Assembly: GCF_016735695.1 (NCBI RefSeq)
Contig: NZ_JAERQD010000017.1
Coordinates: forward strand, 1 to 64,000
From: Microvirga zambiensis WSM3693
GTDB lineage: Bacteria; Pseudomonadota; Alphaproteobacteria; Rhizobiales; Beijerinckiaceae
Reading direction: 5' to 3'
Length of the DNA: 64,000 bases
Both the position numbers and the translations under genes were made by a program. Positions 48,309 through 57,222 of this stretch are shown in pieces. The notes beneath the pieces are model-generated. The model did no database searches. It had not been told where the DNA came from and worked only from the letters and a program-made list of their open reading frames with translations. The first letter of the stretch is position 1. Each line of letters opens with the position of its first letter.

Positions 48309-49343
48309 ATGCCGAAGCCGGTGCGCATTTCGCTCGATGCGATGGGGGGCGACCATGGTCCCTCCGTCGTGGTCCCGGGGGCGGCCTTGGCCTTGGAGCG
48401 CCATCCCGGCCTCCGCTTCCTGATGTTCGGCAACGAGGCGATCGTTGCGCCTCTTCTGAATGCTCATCCGAAGCTGAAGGAGGCAACCGAGCTGCGCCAT
48501 ACTGATATTGCCATTTCCATGGATGAGAAGCCGAGCCAGGCCATTCGGATGGGGCGCGGCAAGTCGTCCATGTGGCGCGCCGTGCAGGCGGTCCGGGACG
48601 GGGAAGCGGATGCCGCGGTCTCGGCCGGGAATACCGGTGCCCTGATGGCGACAGCCAAGATCTGCCTGAAGACCATGGCCCATATCGAGCGCCCTGCCAT
48701 CGCCTGCATGTGGCCGACCATGCGGGGCGAGAGCATCGTGCTCGACGTCGGTGCGACCATCGGCGCGGATGCCGGTCATCTGGTGGATATGGCAATCATG
48801 GGCTCTGCCATGGCCCATATCGTGTTCGACCTGGAACGCCCGACCGTCGGGCTTCTCAATGTCGGCACGGAGGAGATCAAGGGCATCGAGGCGGTCAAGG
48901 AAGCGGGGCGCATTCTCAAGGAATCGAACCTGCCGCACCTCGATTACCGCGGCTTCGTCGAAGGCGACGACCTCGGCAAGGGGACCGTCGACGTGGTGGT
49001 GACCGAAGGCTTTACGGGCAATATCGCCCTGAAGACCGCCGAGGGAACGGCCAAGCAGATCGCCCAGTATCTGCGCTCCGCCATGAGCCGCACGCTGATG
49101 GCCAAGATCGGCTATCTGTTCGCGAAACAGGCTTTTAACGCTCTTCGGGACAAGATGGACCCGCGCAAGGTCAATGGCGGCGTTTTTCTCGGTCTCGAAG
49201 GGGTGGTCGTGAAAAGCCACGGCGGGACGGACGATCTCGGCTTCGCCAGCGCCATCGATGTCGCTTACGACATGGCGCATTTTGAATTGATGAACACGAT
49301 CCGGGCCATGCTTGAGCAGGACCCGGTTGGCCAGACGGCCTGA
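48309..49343 (+). CDS. plsX: Phosphate acyltransferase PlsX
   Basis: Makes acyl-phosphate from acyl-ACP for phospholipid synthesis, 344 residues. The opening [18 protein letters not shown] is diagnostic, and [18 protein letters not shown] glycine motif ([16 protein letters not shown]) is present. ATG at 48309. Twelve bases precede the fabH start. The plsX-fabH-ihfA-merR run is a classic alphaproteobacterial order. Confidence 0.97.
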   Translation: MPKPVRISLDAMGGDHGPSVVVPGAALALERHPGLRFLMFGNEAIVAPLLNAHPKLKEATELRHTDIAISMDEKPSQAIRMGRGKSSMWRAVQAVRDGEADAAVSAGNTGALMATAKICLKTMAHIERPAIACMWPTMRGESIVLDVGATIGADAGHLVDMAIMGSAMAHIVFDLERPTVGLLNVGTEEIKGIEAVKEAGRILKESNLPHLDYRGFVEGDDLGKGTVDVVVTEGFTGNIALKTAEGTAKQIAQYLRSAMSRTLMAKIGYLFAKQAFNALRDKMDPRKVNGGVFLGLEGVVVKSHGGTDDLGFASAIDVAYDMAHFELMNTIRAMLEQDPVGQTA

Positions 49344-49355
49344 GGAAGACGCATC

Positions 49356-50333
49356 TTGAAACGCACCCGTTCCATCGTACGCGGCATCGGCTCTTATCTG
49401 CCGAGGCGCAGGCTGACGAACCAGGACCTCGAAAAGCAGGTGGAAACCTCGCACGAATGGATCGTGCAGCGCACCGGCATCGAGGCGCGCCATATTGCTG
49501 ACGATGATGAAACCACTTCGGTTCTCGGCATAAAGGCGGCGGAGGCGGCCCTTGCCGATGCCGGGCTGACGGCCAGCGATATCGACCTCGTCATCTGCGC
49601 CACTTCCACGCCGGACTACACATTTCCGTCGACCGCGACGATGATCCAGACCGGCATCGGCATGACGCACGGTGCGGCCTTCGATCTGCAGGCCGTCTGC
49701 ACCGGGTTCGTCTATGCGGTGGCGACCGCCGACAAGTTCCTGCAATCCGGTTCGCACAAGCGCGCCCTCGTGGTCGGCGCCGAAACCTTCTCCCGCATCC
49801 TCGACTGGAACGACCGCACCACCTGCGTGCTCTTCGGCGATGGCGCCGGAGCGATCGTCCTTGAAGCTCAGGAGGGGGAGGGAACCTCTGCCGATCGCGG
49901 CGTGCTGACCTCCCATCTGCGCTCCGATGGTCGCTACCGGGACAAGCTTTATGTCGACGGCGGCCCCGGCTCGACCAAGACCACGGGTGTCCTGAAGATG
50001 GAAGGCCGCGAGGTCTTCAAGTTCGCCGTCGGCATGGTTGCGGATGTGGTGCAGGATGCCTTTGCTGCCACGGGCACGAGCGCCGAGGAGCTGGACTGGT
50101 TCGTGCCCCATCAGGCAAACAAGCGGATCATCACCGCGAGCGCCGACAAGCTCGGTATCGCCCAGGACAAGGTCGTCATCACCGTCAACAGACATGGCAA
50201 CACCTCAGCCGCCTCGATTCCGCTGGCATTGGACGTTGCGCGCAAGGACGGGCGGATCAAGGATGGCGACCTCGTGATGATCGAGGCCATCGGCGGCGGC
50301 TTCACCTGGGGAAGTGCCTTGATCCGCTGGTAG
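49356..50333 (+). CDS. fabH: 3-oxoacyl-ACP synthase III (FabH)
   Basis: Starts fatty-acid synthesis by condensing acetyl-CoA with malonyl-ACP; 325 residues. Catalytic triad Cys115 ([11 protein letters not shown]), His252 ([10 protein letters not shown]) and Asn282 ([10 protein letters not shown]) is intact. The start is TTG at 49356 with GAGGA nine bases ahead; no ATG fits better. It follows plsX in the same direction. Confidence 0.96.
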   Translation: MKRTRSIVRGIGSYLPRRRLTNQDLEKQVETSHEWIVQRTGIEARHIADDDETTSVLGIKAAEAALADAGLTASDIDLVICATSTPDYTFPSTATMIQTGIGMTHGAAFDLQAVCTGFVYAVATADKFLQSGSHKRALVVGAETFSRILDWNDRTTCVLFGDGAGAIVLEAQEGEGTSADRGVLTSHLRSDGRYRDKLYVDGGPGSTKTTGVLKMEGREVFKFAVGMVADVVQDAFAATGTSAEELDWFVPHQANKRIITASADKLGIAQDKVVITVNRHGNTSAASIPLALDVARKDGRIKDGDLVMIEAIGGGFTWGSALIRW

Positions 50334-50361
50334 GATAAAGGCAATTCGACTCAGGTGGTAA

Positions 50362-50393
50362 CCAACGGTTCTACCTTGGCGGTTGACCGTTGG
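50362..50393 (+). promoter_or_regulatory. Inverted repeat and candidate promoter ahead of ihfA
   Basis: CCAACGGT (50362-50369) and ACCGTTGG (50386-50393) form an 8-base inverted repeat with a 16-base spacer. TTGACC (50383-50388) overlaps the second arm and could be a -35, with a weak TAGCGT 17 bases on. An operator over a promoter would fit autoregulation; this is inference. Confidence 0.4.
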
Positions 50394-50454
50394 AGGTCAT
50401 CTGCATAGCGTCTATCGACGACGACCAACGAACTCATTCGCGCTGGGGAGCTCA

Positions 50455-50766
50455 ATGGCTGGCAAGACGATAACGAGAGCGGATTTGAGCGAGGCCGTAT
50501 ACCAGAAGGTAGGTCTCTCGCGGACCGAATCGGCCGAACTGGTGGAGCGCGTTCTCGCCGAGATCTGCGATAGCCTGGCTGCGGGCGAGACAGTGAAGCT
50601 GTCCTCTTTCGGCTCGTTCATCGTGCGCAGCAAGGGCGAGCGTGTCGGCCGCAACCCCAAGACCGGCGTCGAGGTCCCGATCGATCCCCGCCGGGTTATG
50701 GTCTTCAAGCCCTCGAATGTCTTGAAGGCCCATATCAACGGTGAGACCTTCGAAGGCGAGGATTGA
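50455..50766 (+). CDS. ihfA: Integration host factor subunit alpha
   Basis: DNA-bending histone-like protein that with IhfB shapes nucleoid, replication and transcription complexes; 103 residues. The [17 protein letters not shown] start, the [20 protein letters not shown] beta arm and the [14 protein letters not shown] stretch are IHF-alpha features. The ATG follows a GGGGAG site by four bases. The gene lies after fabH and before merR, the usual order. Confidence 0.96.
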   Translation: MAGKTITRADLSEAVYQKVGLSRTESAELVERVLAEICDSLAAGETVKLSSFGSFIVRSKGERVGRNPKTGVEVPIDPRRVMVFKPSNVLKAHINGETFEGED

Positions 50767-50773
50767 TCCCGTT

Positions 50774-51292
50774 ATGGCGAGCGGCGCCATGGACAAGAGC
50801 CCCGATGCCTTCCGCACCATCAGCGAGGTCGCCGAGGATCTCGACGTCCCGCAGCATGTTTTGCGCTTCTGGGAAACCCGTTTCAGCCATATCAAGCCGC
50901 TGAAGCGCGGCGGCGGACGGCGTTATTACCGTCCCGACGACGTCGACCTGCTCAAGGGGATCCGTCATCTTCTCTATGGCGAAGGCTACACGATCAAGGG
51001 CGTTCAGCGCATCCTGAAGGAGGAGGGCGTCCGCTTCGTTCATGCGATCGGTCGCGGTGAGCAGAGCGTCGCCGCACTTCACCCGGAAACCATCGATGCA
51101 GAGCCGGAGGCCGTGGGACCGCCCGAGGATGATCGCTTCGCGGATGAGAGCAAGGTAGCGGGTGTCTCATTCGAGCGCAGCCTGTCTCCGGAGGCCCTCC
51201 GGGGTCTTCAGGCCGCGCTCGACGAACTCTATGAATGCGATCGGGTGCTCACCTCCTTGAAGGGCGCAAGCGGGCCGCCGCTGGCCGAATGA
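50774..51292 (+). CDS. MerR-family transcriptional regulator
   Basis: 172-residue DNA-binding protein. The N-terminal MerR helix-turn-helix reads [20 protein letters not shown] with WETRF and [11 protein letters not shown] next. The C-terminal region (about residues 95-172) is acidic and unlike metal sensors, with no Cys cluster. This position after ihfA is widespread in alphaproteobacteria, but its targets are unknown. ATG at 50774 is used; 50789 is also possible. Confidence 0.87.
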   Translation: MASGAMDKSPDAFRTISEVAEDLDVPQHVLRFWETRFSHIKPLKRGGGRRYYRPDDVDLLKGIRHLLYGEGYTIKGVQRILKEEGVRFVHAIGRGEQSVAALHPETIDAEPEAVGPPEDDRFADESKVAGVSFERSLSPEALRGLQAALDELYECDRVLTSLKGASGPPLAE

Positions 51293-51392
51293 AACCTCAA
51301 TATCGCAAGGGATTCACCCTTGTCGGCCGACCCTTTTTCGCCTTGGAAGATCGGGTTTCCGAGAGGGTTTGGAAAATGAGCGCGTTGGACCC

Positions 51393-51420
51393 TTGACAGG
51401 GGTCGGGGTGAACCTTAAAC
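51393..51420 (+). promoter_or_regulatory. Promoter of tRNA-Asp
   Basis: TTGACA (51393-51398) is a perfect -35 and TTAAAC (51415-51420) a plausible -10, with a 16-base spacer. The predicted start is about 25 bases ahead of the tRNA at 51451. A strong housekeeping-type promoter is expected for a tRNA gene. Confidence 0.65.
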
Positions 51421-51450
51421 CGCACCCACACCGCTTCGGCGGTCCGATGC

Positions 51451-51527
51451 GCGGGCGTAGCTCAGTCGGTTAGAGTGCCGGCCTGTCACGCCGGAGGTCG
51501 CGGGTTCGAGCCCCGTCGCCCGCGCCA
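51451..51527 (+). tRNA. tRNA-Asp(GTC)
   Basis: A 77-base cloverleaf with acceptor stem GCGGGCG / CGCCCGC, discriminator G and encoded CCA. The anticodon stem CCGGC / GCCGG closes a CTGTCAC loop, giving anticodon GTC at 51485-51487. The T loop reads GGTTCGAGCC. Charged with aspartate. Confidence 0.97.
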
Positions 51528-51964
51528 CTTTCCCCTAAAAGTCAAAGTTCGACGACTGCTTCGAGGGTCTCGGTGCCCGTCGGCAGCCGGCATAGCCGCG
51601 TGGAAGCGGCACTTTTCGACGGCATGTGCATTTTCCCATCGGTTCCCGGTCCTCGGCCAAGCTCGGCGTGATCGGAGCGACTCATCGGGATGGGTTGCAA
51701 GGACGAGGCCTGGATTTGAGAATCGCTGCCGGCCGAGAGGGCGGAGCAGCCAATTGGACGGCGGCGAAAGCGGTAGAAGGGGCCAGAAACCAGTTTGGAA
51801 TGGTTCTTTTTGCGGCAGTGCAAACACTTGTCACGGAAGGGGAACTCGGCTAAGCCTCCCGCGCAATCAGCGCGTTGTCGCAGGGGCTTTTGTCCGGCCT
51901 TTCTGCGGCTTAAATGCGTTCTGTTGCCGGCTTCGGCCCGAGCTCTGTTCCTTCTAGGTGTCGT
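51528..51964 (+). other. Gap between tRNA-Asp and the nuo operon, with possible nuo promoter
   Basis: I see no gene in these 437 bases; readings that enter from the tRNA are artefacts of its sequence. A weak promoter-like pair, TTGTCA (51828-51833) and TAAGCC (51851-51856), lies 17 bases apart and about 110 bases ahead of nuoA. No attachment-site duplicate of the tRNA 3' end is visible here. Confidence 0.45.
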
Positions 51965-52330
51965 ATGACGAATCTTCTCGCCGACTACCTGCCTCTCGTA
52001 ATCTTCATTGGCGTATCGCTCCTGATCGGAGTGGCGCTGCTCGTGGCGCCGTTCATCGTCGCCTATAGCCGCCCCGATACGGAGAAGCTGTCCGCCTACG
52101 AGTGCGGGTTCAATGCCTTCGACGATGCCCGCATGAAGTTCGATGTGCGGTTCTACCTCGTCGCCATTCTGTTCATCATCTTCGACCTGGAAGTGGCCTT
52201 CCTGTTCCCCTGGGCCATCACCTTCGGGAACCTGGGATGGTTCGGCTTCATCTCCATGATGATCTTCCTCGGCGTCCTGACGATCGGCTTCATTTACGAG
52301 TGGAAGAAGGGAGCCCTCGAATGGGATTGA
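51965..52330 (+). CDS. nuoA: NADH-quinone oxidoreductase subunit A
   Basis: Membrane subunit of complex I at the junction of the arms; 121 residues, three hydrophobic segments. The Cys loop [20 protein letters not shown] is diagnostic. ATG at 51965 follows TCTAGGTGTCGT with a weak site. First gene of nuoA-L, overlapping nuoB by 10 bases. Confidence 0.96.
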   Translation: MTNLLADYLPLVIFIGVSLLIGVALLVAPFIVAYSRPDTEKLSAYECGFNAFDDARMKFDVRFYLVAILFIIFDLEVAFLFPWAITFGNLGWFGFISMMIFLGVLTIGFIYEWKKGALEWD

Positions 52331-52905
52331 TCTCCGATAACCAGTCGACCCTGGTCGCTCCCGCTCCTCGCGGCATCATCGACCCGAATACCGGCAAGCC
52401 GGTCGGCGCGACGGACCCCTATTTCCTCTCGCTCAACGAGGAATTGTCCGACAAGGGCTTCCTCGTGACCTCGACCGAGGATCTCATCACCTGGGCGCGC
52501 ACCGGTTCGCTCATGTGGATGACCTTCGGCCTGGCATGCTGCGCGGTGGAGATGATGCAGCTGTCGATGCCGCGCTACGACGTCGAGCGCTTCGGCTTCG
52601 CCCCGCGCGCCTCGCCGCGCCAATCCGATGTGATGATCGTTGCCGGCACGCTGACCAACAAGATGGCCCCCGCGCTGCGCAAGGTCTATGACCAGATGCC
52701 GGAGCCGCGCTACGTCATCTCCATGGGCTCCTGCGCCAATGGCGGCGGCTACTATCATTATTCCTATGCGGTGGTTCGCGGCTGCGACCGCGTCGTGCCG
52801 GTTGACATCTACGTGCCGGGTTGCCCTCCGACGGCTGAGGCGCTCCTTTACGGGGTGCTGCTTCTGCAGAAGAAGATCCGCCGCACCGGCACCATCGAGC
52901 GCTGA
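52321..52905 (+). CDS. nuoB: NADH-quinone oxidoreductase subunit B
   Basis: Holds the N2 [4Fe-4S] cluster, the last electron carrier to quinone; 194 residues. Cluster Cys are C73, C74 (LACCAVEMM), C138 ([14 protein letters not shown]) and C168 ([12 protein letters not shown]). The ATG at 52321 lies inside nuoA. Peripheral arm, cytoplasmic side. Next gene nuoC is 14 bases on. Confidence 0.97.
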   Translation: MGLISDNQSTLVAPAPRGIIDPNTGKPVGATDPYFLSLNEELSDKGFLVTSTEDLITWARTGSLMWMTFGLACCAVEMMQLSMPRYDVERFGFAPRASPRQSDVMIVAGTLTNKMAPALRKVYDQMPEPRYVISMGSCANGGGYYHYSYAVVRGCDRVVPVDIYVPGCPPTAEALLYGVLLLQKKIRRTGTIER

Positions 52906-52919
52906 GCAAAGGTCATTGC

Positions 52920-53522
52920 ATGAGTGCTGATCTCCAAGCCCTGAGCGATCACATCGCCTCGTCCCTCGGCGAGGCGGTCGAGGACAGGGCCATCGCCTTT
53001 GACGAGCTGACGATCGTCGTCCGCCGCGAGGATATCGTCCGGGCGGCGACATTTCTGCGGGACGACCCGCTCTGCCGGTTCGTCTGCTTCATCGATATCT
53101 GCGGCGCCGATTATCCGGCCCGCGAGAAGCGCTTCGACGTGGTCTACCACCTGCTTGCGCCGCATCATAACCAGCGCATCCGCGTCAAGGTGGAGACCGA
53201 CGAGGTGACCCCGGTTCCCTCGCTCATCGGCCTGTGGCCGGCGGCGAACTGGTTCGAGCGCGAGGCTTACGATCTTTACGGCATCCTGTTCTCGGGCCAT
53301 CCGGACCTGCGCCGCATGCTGACCGATTACGGTTTTGAAGGGCATCCGCTTCGCAAGGACTTCCCGCTCACCGGCTATGTCGAGGTCCGCTACGACGACG
53401 GCCAGGGCCGCGTGGTCTACGAGCCCGTGAAGCTCAATCAGGAGTTCCGCAACTTCGATTTCCTCTCGCCTTGGGAAGGCACGGATTACGTGCTGCCGGG
53501 CGACGAGAAAGCCAAGACTTAA
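52920..53522 (+). CDS. nuoC: NADH-quinone oxidoreductase subunit C
   Basis: 30-kDa-type peripheral-arm subunit of 200 residues, separate from NuoD (not fused as in E. coli). Key segments are [20 protein letters not shown] and [20 protein letters not shown]. Eighteen bases precede nuoD. Confidence 0.97.
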   Translation: MSADLQALSDHIASSLGEAVEDRAIAFDELTIVVRREDIVRAATFLRDDPLCRFVCFIDICGADYPAREKRFDVVYHLLAPHHNQRIRVKVETDEVTPVPSLIGLWPAANWFEREAYDLYGILFSGHPDLRRMLTDYGFEGHPLRKDFPLTGYVEVRYDDGQGRVVYEPVKLNQEFRNFDFLSPWEGTDYVLPGDEKAKT

Positions 53523-53540
53523 AGGAGCGGAAGGCGACCC

Positions 53541-54731
53541 ATGGGCGAGCATAATATCCGCAACTTCACGATCAATTTCGGCCCGCAGCATCCTGCGGCA
53601 CACGGCGTTCTGCGTCTCGTGCTGGAGCTGGACGGCGAGGTGGTCGAGCGCGTCGATCCGCATATCGGCCTGCTGCACCGCGGCACCGAGAAGCTGATCG
53701 AATACAAGACCTACGTTCAGGCCAATCCCTATTTCGATCGGCTCGACTATGTCGCGCCGATGAACCAGGAACATGCCTTCTGCATGGCGGTCGAGAAGCT
53801 GCTGGGCATCGAGGTGCCCCGCCGCGCCGAGCTGATCCGCGTGCTCTATTCCGAGATCGGACGCCTTCTCTCGCACCTCCTCAACGTGACCACGCAGGCG
53901 ATGGACGTCGGCGCGCTCACGCCGCCCCTCTGGGGCTTCGAGGAGCGCGAGAAGCTGATGATCTTCTACGAGCGCGCCTCCGGCGCCCGCATGCACGCCA
54001 ACTACATCCGTCCCGGCGGCGTGAGCATGGATCTGCCGCCGGACCTGATCGACGATATCGAGGCCTTCTGCGATCCGTTCATGCAGGTGCTCGACGACCT
54101 CGACACCCTGGTCATCGGCAACCGCATCTTCAAGCAGCGCAATGTTGATATCGGCGTTCTCACGCTGGACGATTGCTGGAAATGGGGCTTTTCCGGCGCC
54201 ATCGTCCGCAGCTGCGGCGTGGCCTGGGACCTGCGCAAGTCGCAGCCGTACTCGCTCTACGAGGAGATGGATTTCGACATCCCCGTGGGCCTGAACGGCG
54301 ACAATTACGACCGCCAGGTCATCCGCATGGAAGAGATGCGCCAGAGCGTGCGGATCATGCGCCAGTGCCTCGACAAACTGCGGGCGCCGGACGGGCAAGG
54401 GCCCGTATCGACGCTTGACGGTAAGGTTGCGCCGCCTTCGCGCAAGGACATGAAGCGCTCCATGGAAGCGCTGATCCACCACTTCAAGCTCTACACCGAG
54501 GGCTTCCACGTGCCGGCCGGCGAGGTCTACGTGCCTGTCGAGGCTCCGAAGGGCGAGTTCGGCGTGTATCTCGTGTCGGACGGCACCAACAAGCCGTATC
54601 GCTGCAAGATCCGCGCCCCGGGATTCGCCCACCTTCAGGGCATGGATTTCATGTGCCGCGGCCACATGCTGGCCGACGTTGCGGGAATTCTCGGTTCCAT
54701 CGACATCGTGTTCGGCGAGGTCGACCGCTAA
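53541..54731 (+). CDS. nuoD: NADH-quinone oxidoreductase subunit D
   Basis: 49-kDa-type subunit lining the quinone site; 396 residues. Family motifs are [34 protein letters not shown] and [17 protein letters not shown] at 53541 after GGAGCGGAAGG. Followed by a 114-base gap with a small repeat before nuoE. Confidence 0.97.
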   Translation: MGEHNIRNFTINFGPQHPAAHGVLRLVLELDGEVVERVDPHIGLLHRGTEKLIEYKTYVQANPYFDRLDYVAPMNQEHAFCMAVEKLLGIEVPRRAELIRVLYSEIGRLLSHLLNVTTQAMDVGALTPPLWGFEEREKLMIFYERASGARMHANYIRPGGVSMDLPPDLIDDIEAFCDPFMQVLDDLDTLVIGNRIFKQRNVDIGVLTLDDCWKWGFSGAIVRSCGVAWDLRKSQPYSLYEEMDFDIPVGLNGDNYDRQVIRMEEMRQSVRIMRQCLDKLRAPDGQGPVSTLDGKVAPPSRKDMKRSMEALIHHFKLYTEGFHVPAGEVYVPVEAPKGEFGVYLVSDGTNKPYRCKIRAPGFAHLQGMDFMCRGHMLADVAGILGSIDIVFGEVDR

Positions 54732-54798
54732 CGAATACCTGCCCCGAAGCCGGAGCAGGAAGTCACGCTCTTTGAAGCGTGCTGAACTGGTTCAAGTC

Positions 54799-54830
54799 GT
54801 GTGGCCGGGCTCTTCGCCCGGCCATGACGA
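54799..54830. repeat. Short family A arm pair in the nuoD-nuoE gap
   Basis: GTGGCCGGGC (54800-54810) and GCCCGGCCATGAC (54817-54829) form a hairpin of about 9 bp with a short TCTTC loop. It is a truncated form of the family A arm seen at 11.6, 33.3 and 36.6 kb, here inside the nuo operon. Confidence 0.75.
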
Positions 54831-54845
54831 TGAGGAGAAGAGTGT

Positions 54846-55898
54846 ATGGCCGTTCGCAAGCTCGCGCCTGAAAACATGCAGCCCGGAAGCTTCGTTCTCT
54901 CCCCTGAGACCGAAGCTTTCGCGGACAAGGAAATCGCCAAGTATCCGCCGGGCCGCCAGGCCTCGGCCGTCATCGCCCTGCTGACCAAGGCTCAGGAGCA
55001 GGCCGGCGGCTGGCTGCCGCGCAAGGCGATCGAGGCGGTCGCGGCAAAGCTCGACATGCCCGACATCCGCGTGATGGAAGTGGCGACCTTCTACACGATG
55101 TTCAACCTCGAGCCGGTCGGAAAATACTTCATCCAGTTCTGCGGCACGACGCCCTGCGTCCTGCGTGGCGCGGGTGACATCAAACGCGTACTCGAGCGCC
55201 GTATCGGCGATCAGAACCACGTCACCCCGGACGGCACGTTCTCGTGGCTCGAAGTCGAATGCCTCGGCGCATGCTCCAACGCGCCGATGGTGCAGATCAA
55301 CGACGATTATTACGAGGACCTGACGACCGAGAACTTCGAGACGCTTCTCGACGATCTCGCCGCCGGACGTCCCGTTCATGTCGGTTCCCAGATCGGCCGC
55401 AACCGGTCCGAACCCTTCGAGGGCGTGAACACCCTGCTGGATCCGGCTCTCTACGACGGTTCGGTCGTCGGAGCCTGGCGCAAGCGCTTCGAGGAACAGG
55501 CGAAGGCCGAAACCGGTGAGGCCGCTGCTGCGGTCGCCAGCGTTCCGCAGGACGGGAAGGCTGCCAAGCCGCCATCAGGCCGCGCCACCGAGACCGATGC
55601 CGCCGACACGCCGGCGAAGCGCGCCAAGGAAGGCGAGCGGCCGATCAGCCACACGGATCAGAAGGAAGCCGCGGATCCGTCCAAGGCGACCAAGGTCGAG
55701 CCGAAGGAGGCGGGTGCGCAGCCGGCCCCCCAGAGCGGCAAGTCCTATGTGGCGACGCCGAAGAAGGAAGGCGAGGCAGTGCCTGCCAGCCCTACGACGC
55801 CCGAGGCCGGCAAGCCGCCTTCGAAGGCCAAGGGCCGACGCGACGGCAGCGAGAGCAAGCCGGGCGTTACCGTCGACAAAGACAACAAGTCGTCCTGA
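54846..55898 (+). CDS. nuoE: NADH-quinone oxidoreductase subunit E, with long C-terminal tail
   Basis: 24-kDa-type subunit carrying the N1a [2Fe-2S] cluster on C99, C104, C139 and C143 (FCGTTPCVLRGA, ECLGACSNAPM). The core ends near residue 220. Residues about 225-350 are a Lys/Ala/Pro/Glu-rich, probably disordered tail not found in the E. coli protein, which is about 166 residues. The tail is in frame with the normal stop and shows no frameshift. ATG at 54846. Followed 14 bases later by nuoF. Confidence 0.93.
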   Translation: MAVRKLAPENMQPGSFVLSPETEAFADKEIAKYPPGRQASAVIALLTKAQEQAGGWLPRKAIEAVAAKLDMPDIRVMEVATFYTMFNLEPVGKYFIQFCGTTPCVLRGAGDIKRVLERRIGDQNHVTPDGTFSWLEVECLGACSNAPMVQINDDYYEDLTTENFETLLDDLAAGRPVHVGSQIGRNRSEPFEGVNTLLDPALYDGSVVGAWRKRFEEQAKAETGEAAAAVASVPQDGKAAKPPSGRATETDAADTPAKRAKEGERPISHTDQKEAADPSKATKVEPKEAGAQPAPQSGKSYVATPKKEGEAVPASPTTPEAGKPPSKAKGRRDGSESKPGVTVDKDNKSS

Positions 55899-55912
55899 TG
55901 GAGTGATCGGGA

Positions 55913-57214
55913 ATGCTTCAGGACAAAGATCGTATCTTCACCAATCTCTACGGCTTCCAGTCGCCTGACCTTAAGGCCGCCAAGATGCGCGGCAACTGGG
56001 ACGGGACCAAGTTCCTGCTCGAGCAGGGCCGCGATTGGATCGTCAACGAGATGAAGGCATCGGGCCTGCGCGGCCGCGGCGGCGCGGGCTTCCCCACGGG
56101 CCTGAAATGGTCCTTCATGCCCAAGGCGTCGGACGGCCGCCCGCACTACCTCGTCGTGAACGCGGACGAGTCGGAGCCGGGCACCTGTAAGGATCGCGAG
56201 ATCATGCGGAACGATCCGCATCTTCTCGTCGAAGGCTGCCTCATCGCCTCCTTCGCCATGGGCGCGCATGCCGCCTACATCTATATCCGCGGCGAGTACG
56301 TGGCGGAGCGTCTCGCGCTCCAGCGGGCGGTGGACGAGGCCTACGAGGCCAAGCTCATCGGCAAGGACAACATCCACGGCTATCCCTTCGATCTCTACGT
56401 TCACCACGGCGCAGGCGCTTACATCTGCGGCGAGGAGACGGCTCTCATCGAGAGCATGGAGGGCAAGAAGGGCATGCCGCGCCTGAAGCCGCCATTCCCG
56501 GCCAATATGGGCCTCTACGGCTGCCCGACGACGGTCAACAATGTCGAGTCCATCGCTGTTGCCGGTACGATCCTGCGTCGCGGCGCTGCGTGGTTCTCCG
56601 GCATCGGGCGTCCCAACAACGTCGGCACCAAGCTGTTCTGCGTCTCGGGCCACGTGAACAAGCCCTGCAACGTGGAAGAGGCTATGGGCCTGACCTTCCG
56701 CGAGCTGATCGACGGCCATTGCGGCGGCATCCGCGGCGGCTGGGACAACCTGCTCGGCGTCATTCCCGGCGGCTCCTCGGTGCCGATCGTTCCGGCTCAT
56801 GAGATCGCCGACGCCTACATGGATTTCGACACCCTGCGGAATCTGAAGTCCGGTCTCGGCACCGCCGCCGTGATCGTGATGGACAAGTCGACCGACATCG
56901 TGCGCGCCATCGCCCGCATCTCGTACTTCTACAAGCACGAGAGCTGTGGCCAGTGCACGCCCTGCCGCGAGGGCACGGGCTGGATGTGGCGCGTGCTCAA
57001 CCGCATGGCCGAGGGCCGCGCCCAGAAGCGCGAAATCGACATGCTTCTCGAAGTTTCGACCCAGATCGAAGGCCACACCATCTGCGCGCTCGGCGACGCG
57101 GCGGCTTGGCCGGTCCAGGGTCTGATCCGCCACTTCCGTCACGAGATCGAGAAGCGGATCGACGACTACGCGGCTAACCCGCATTCCGAATCCGTCCTGA
57201 TCGCGGCGGAGTGA
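55913..57214 (+). CDS. nuoF: NADH-quinone oxidoreductase subunit F
   Basis: NADH- and FMN-binding subunit with the N3 [4Fe-4S] cluster; 433 residues. [16 protein letters not shown] binds [17 protein letters not shown] and [16 protein letters not shown] bind FMN, and [14 protein letters not shown] holds the cluster Cys. Overlaps the possible GTG start of nuoG; the preferred nuoG ATG lies eight bases past its stop. Confidence 0.97.
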   Translation: MLQDKDRIFTNLYGFQSPDLKAAKMRGNWDGTKFLLEQGRDWIVNEMKASGLRGRGGAGFPTGLKWSFMPKASDGRPHYLVVNADESEPGTCKDREIMRNDPHLLVEGCLIASFAMGAHAAYIYIRGEYVAERLALQRAVDEAYEAKLIGKDNIHGYPFDLYVHHGAGAYICGEETALIESMEGKKGMPRLKPPFPANMGLYGCPTTVNNVESIAVAGTILRRGAAWFSGIGRPNNVGTKLFCVSGHVNKPCNVEEAMGLTFRELIDGHCGGIRGGWDNLLGVIPGGSSVPIVPAHEIADAYMDFDTLRNLKSGLGTAAVIVMDKSTDIVRAIARISYFYKHESCGQCTPCREGTGWMWRVLNRMAEGRAQKREIDMLLEVSTQIEGHTICALGDAAAWPVQGLIRHFRHEIEKRIDDYAANPHSESVLIAAE

Positions 57215-57222
57215 GATTGAAG

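Noticed and set aside
51486..51827. Minus-strand frame overlapping tRNA-Asp, ending GRRGSNPRPPA
   Set aside because: The ending is a well-known artefact of translating a tRNA backwards. The rest has no support.
51450..51964. Genomic island at tRNA-Asp
   Set aside because: No integrase, no direct repeat of the tRNA 3' end and no composition shift; the nuo operon follows directly.
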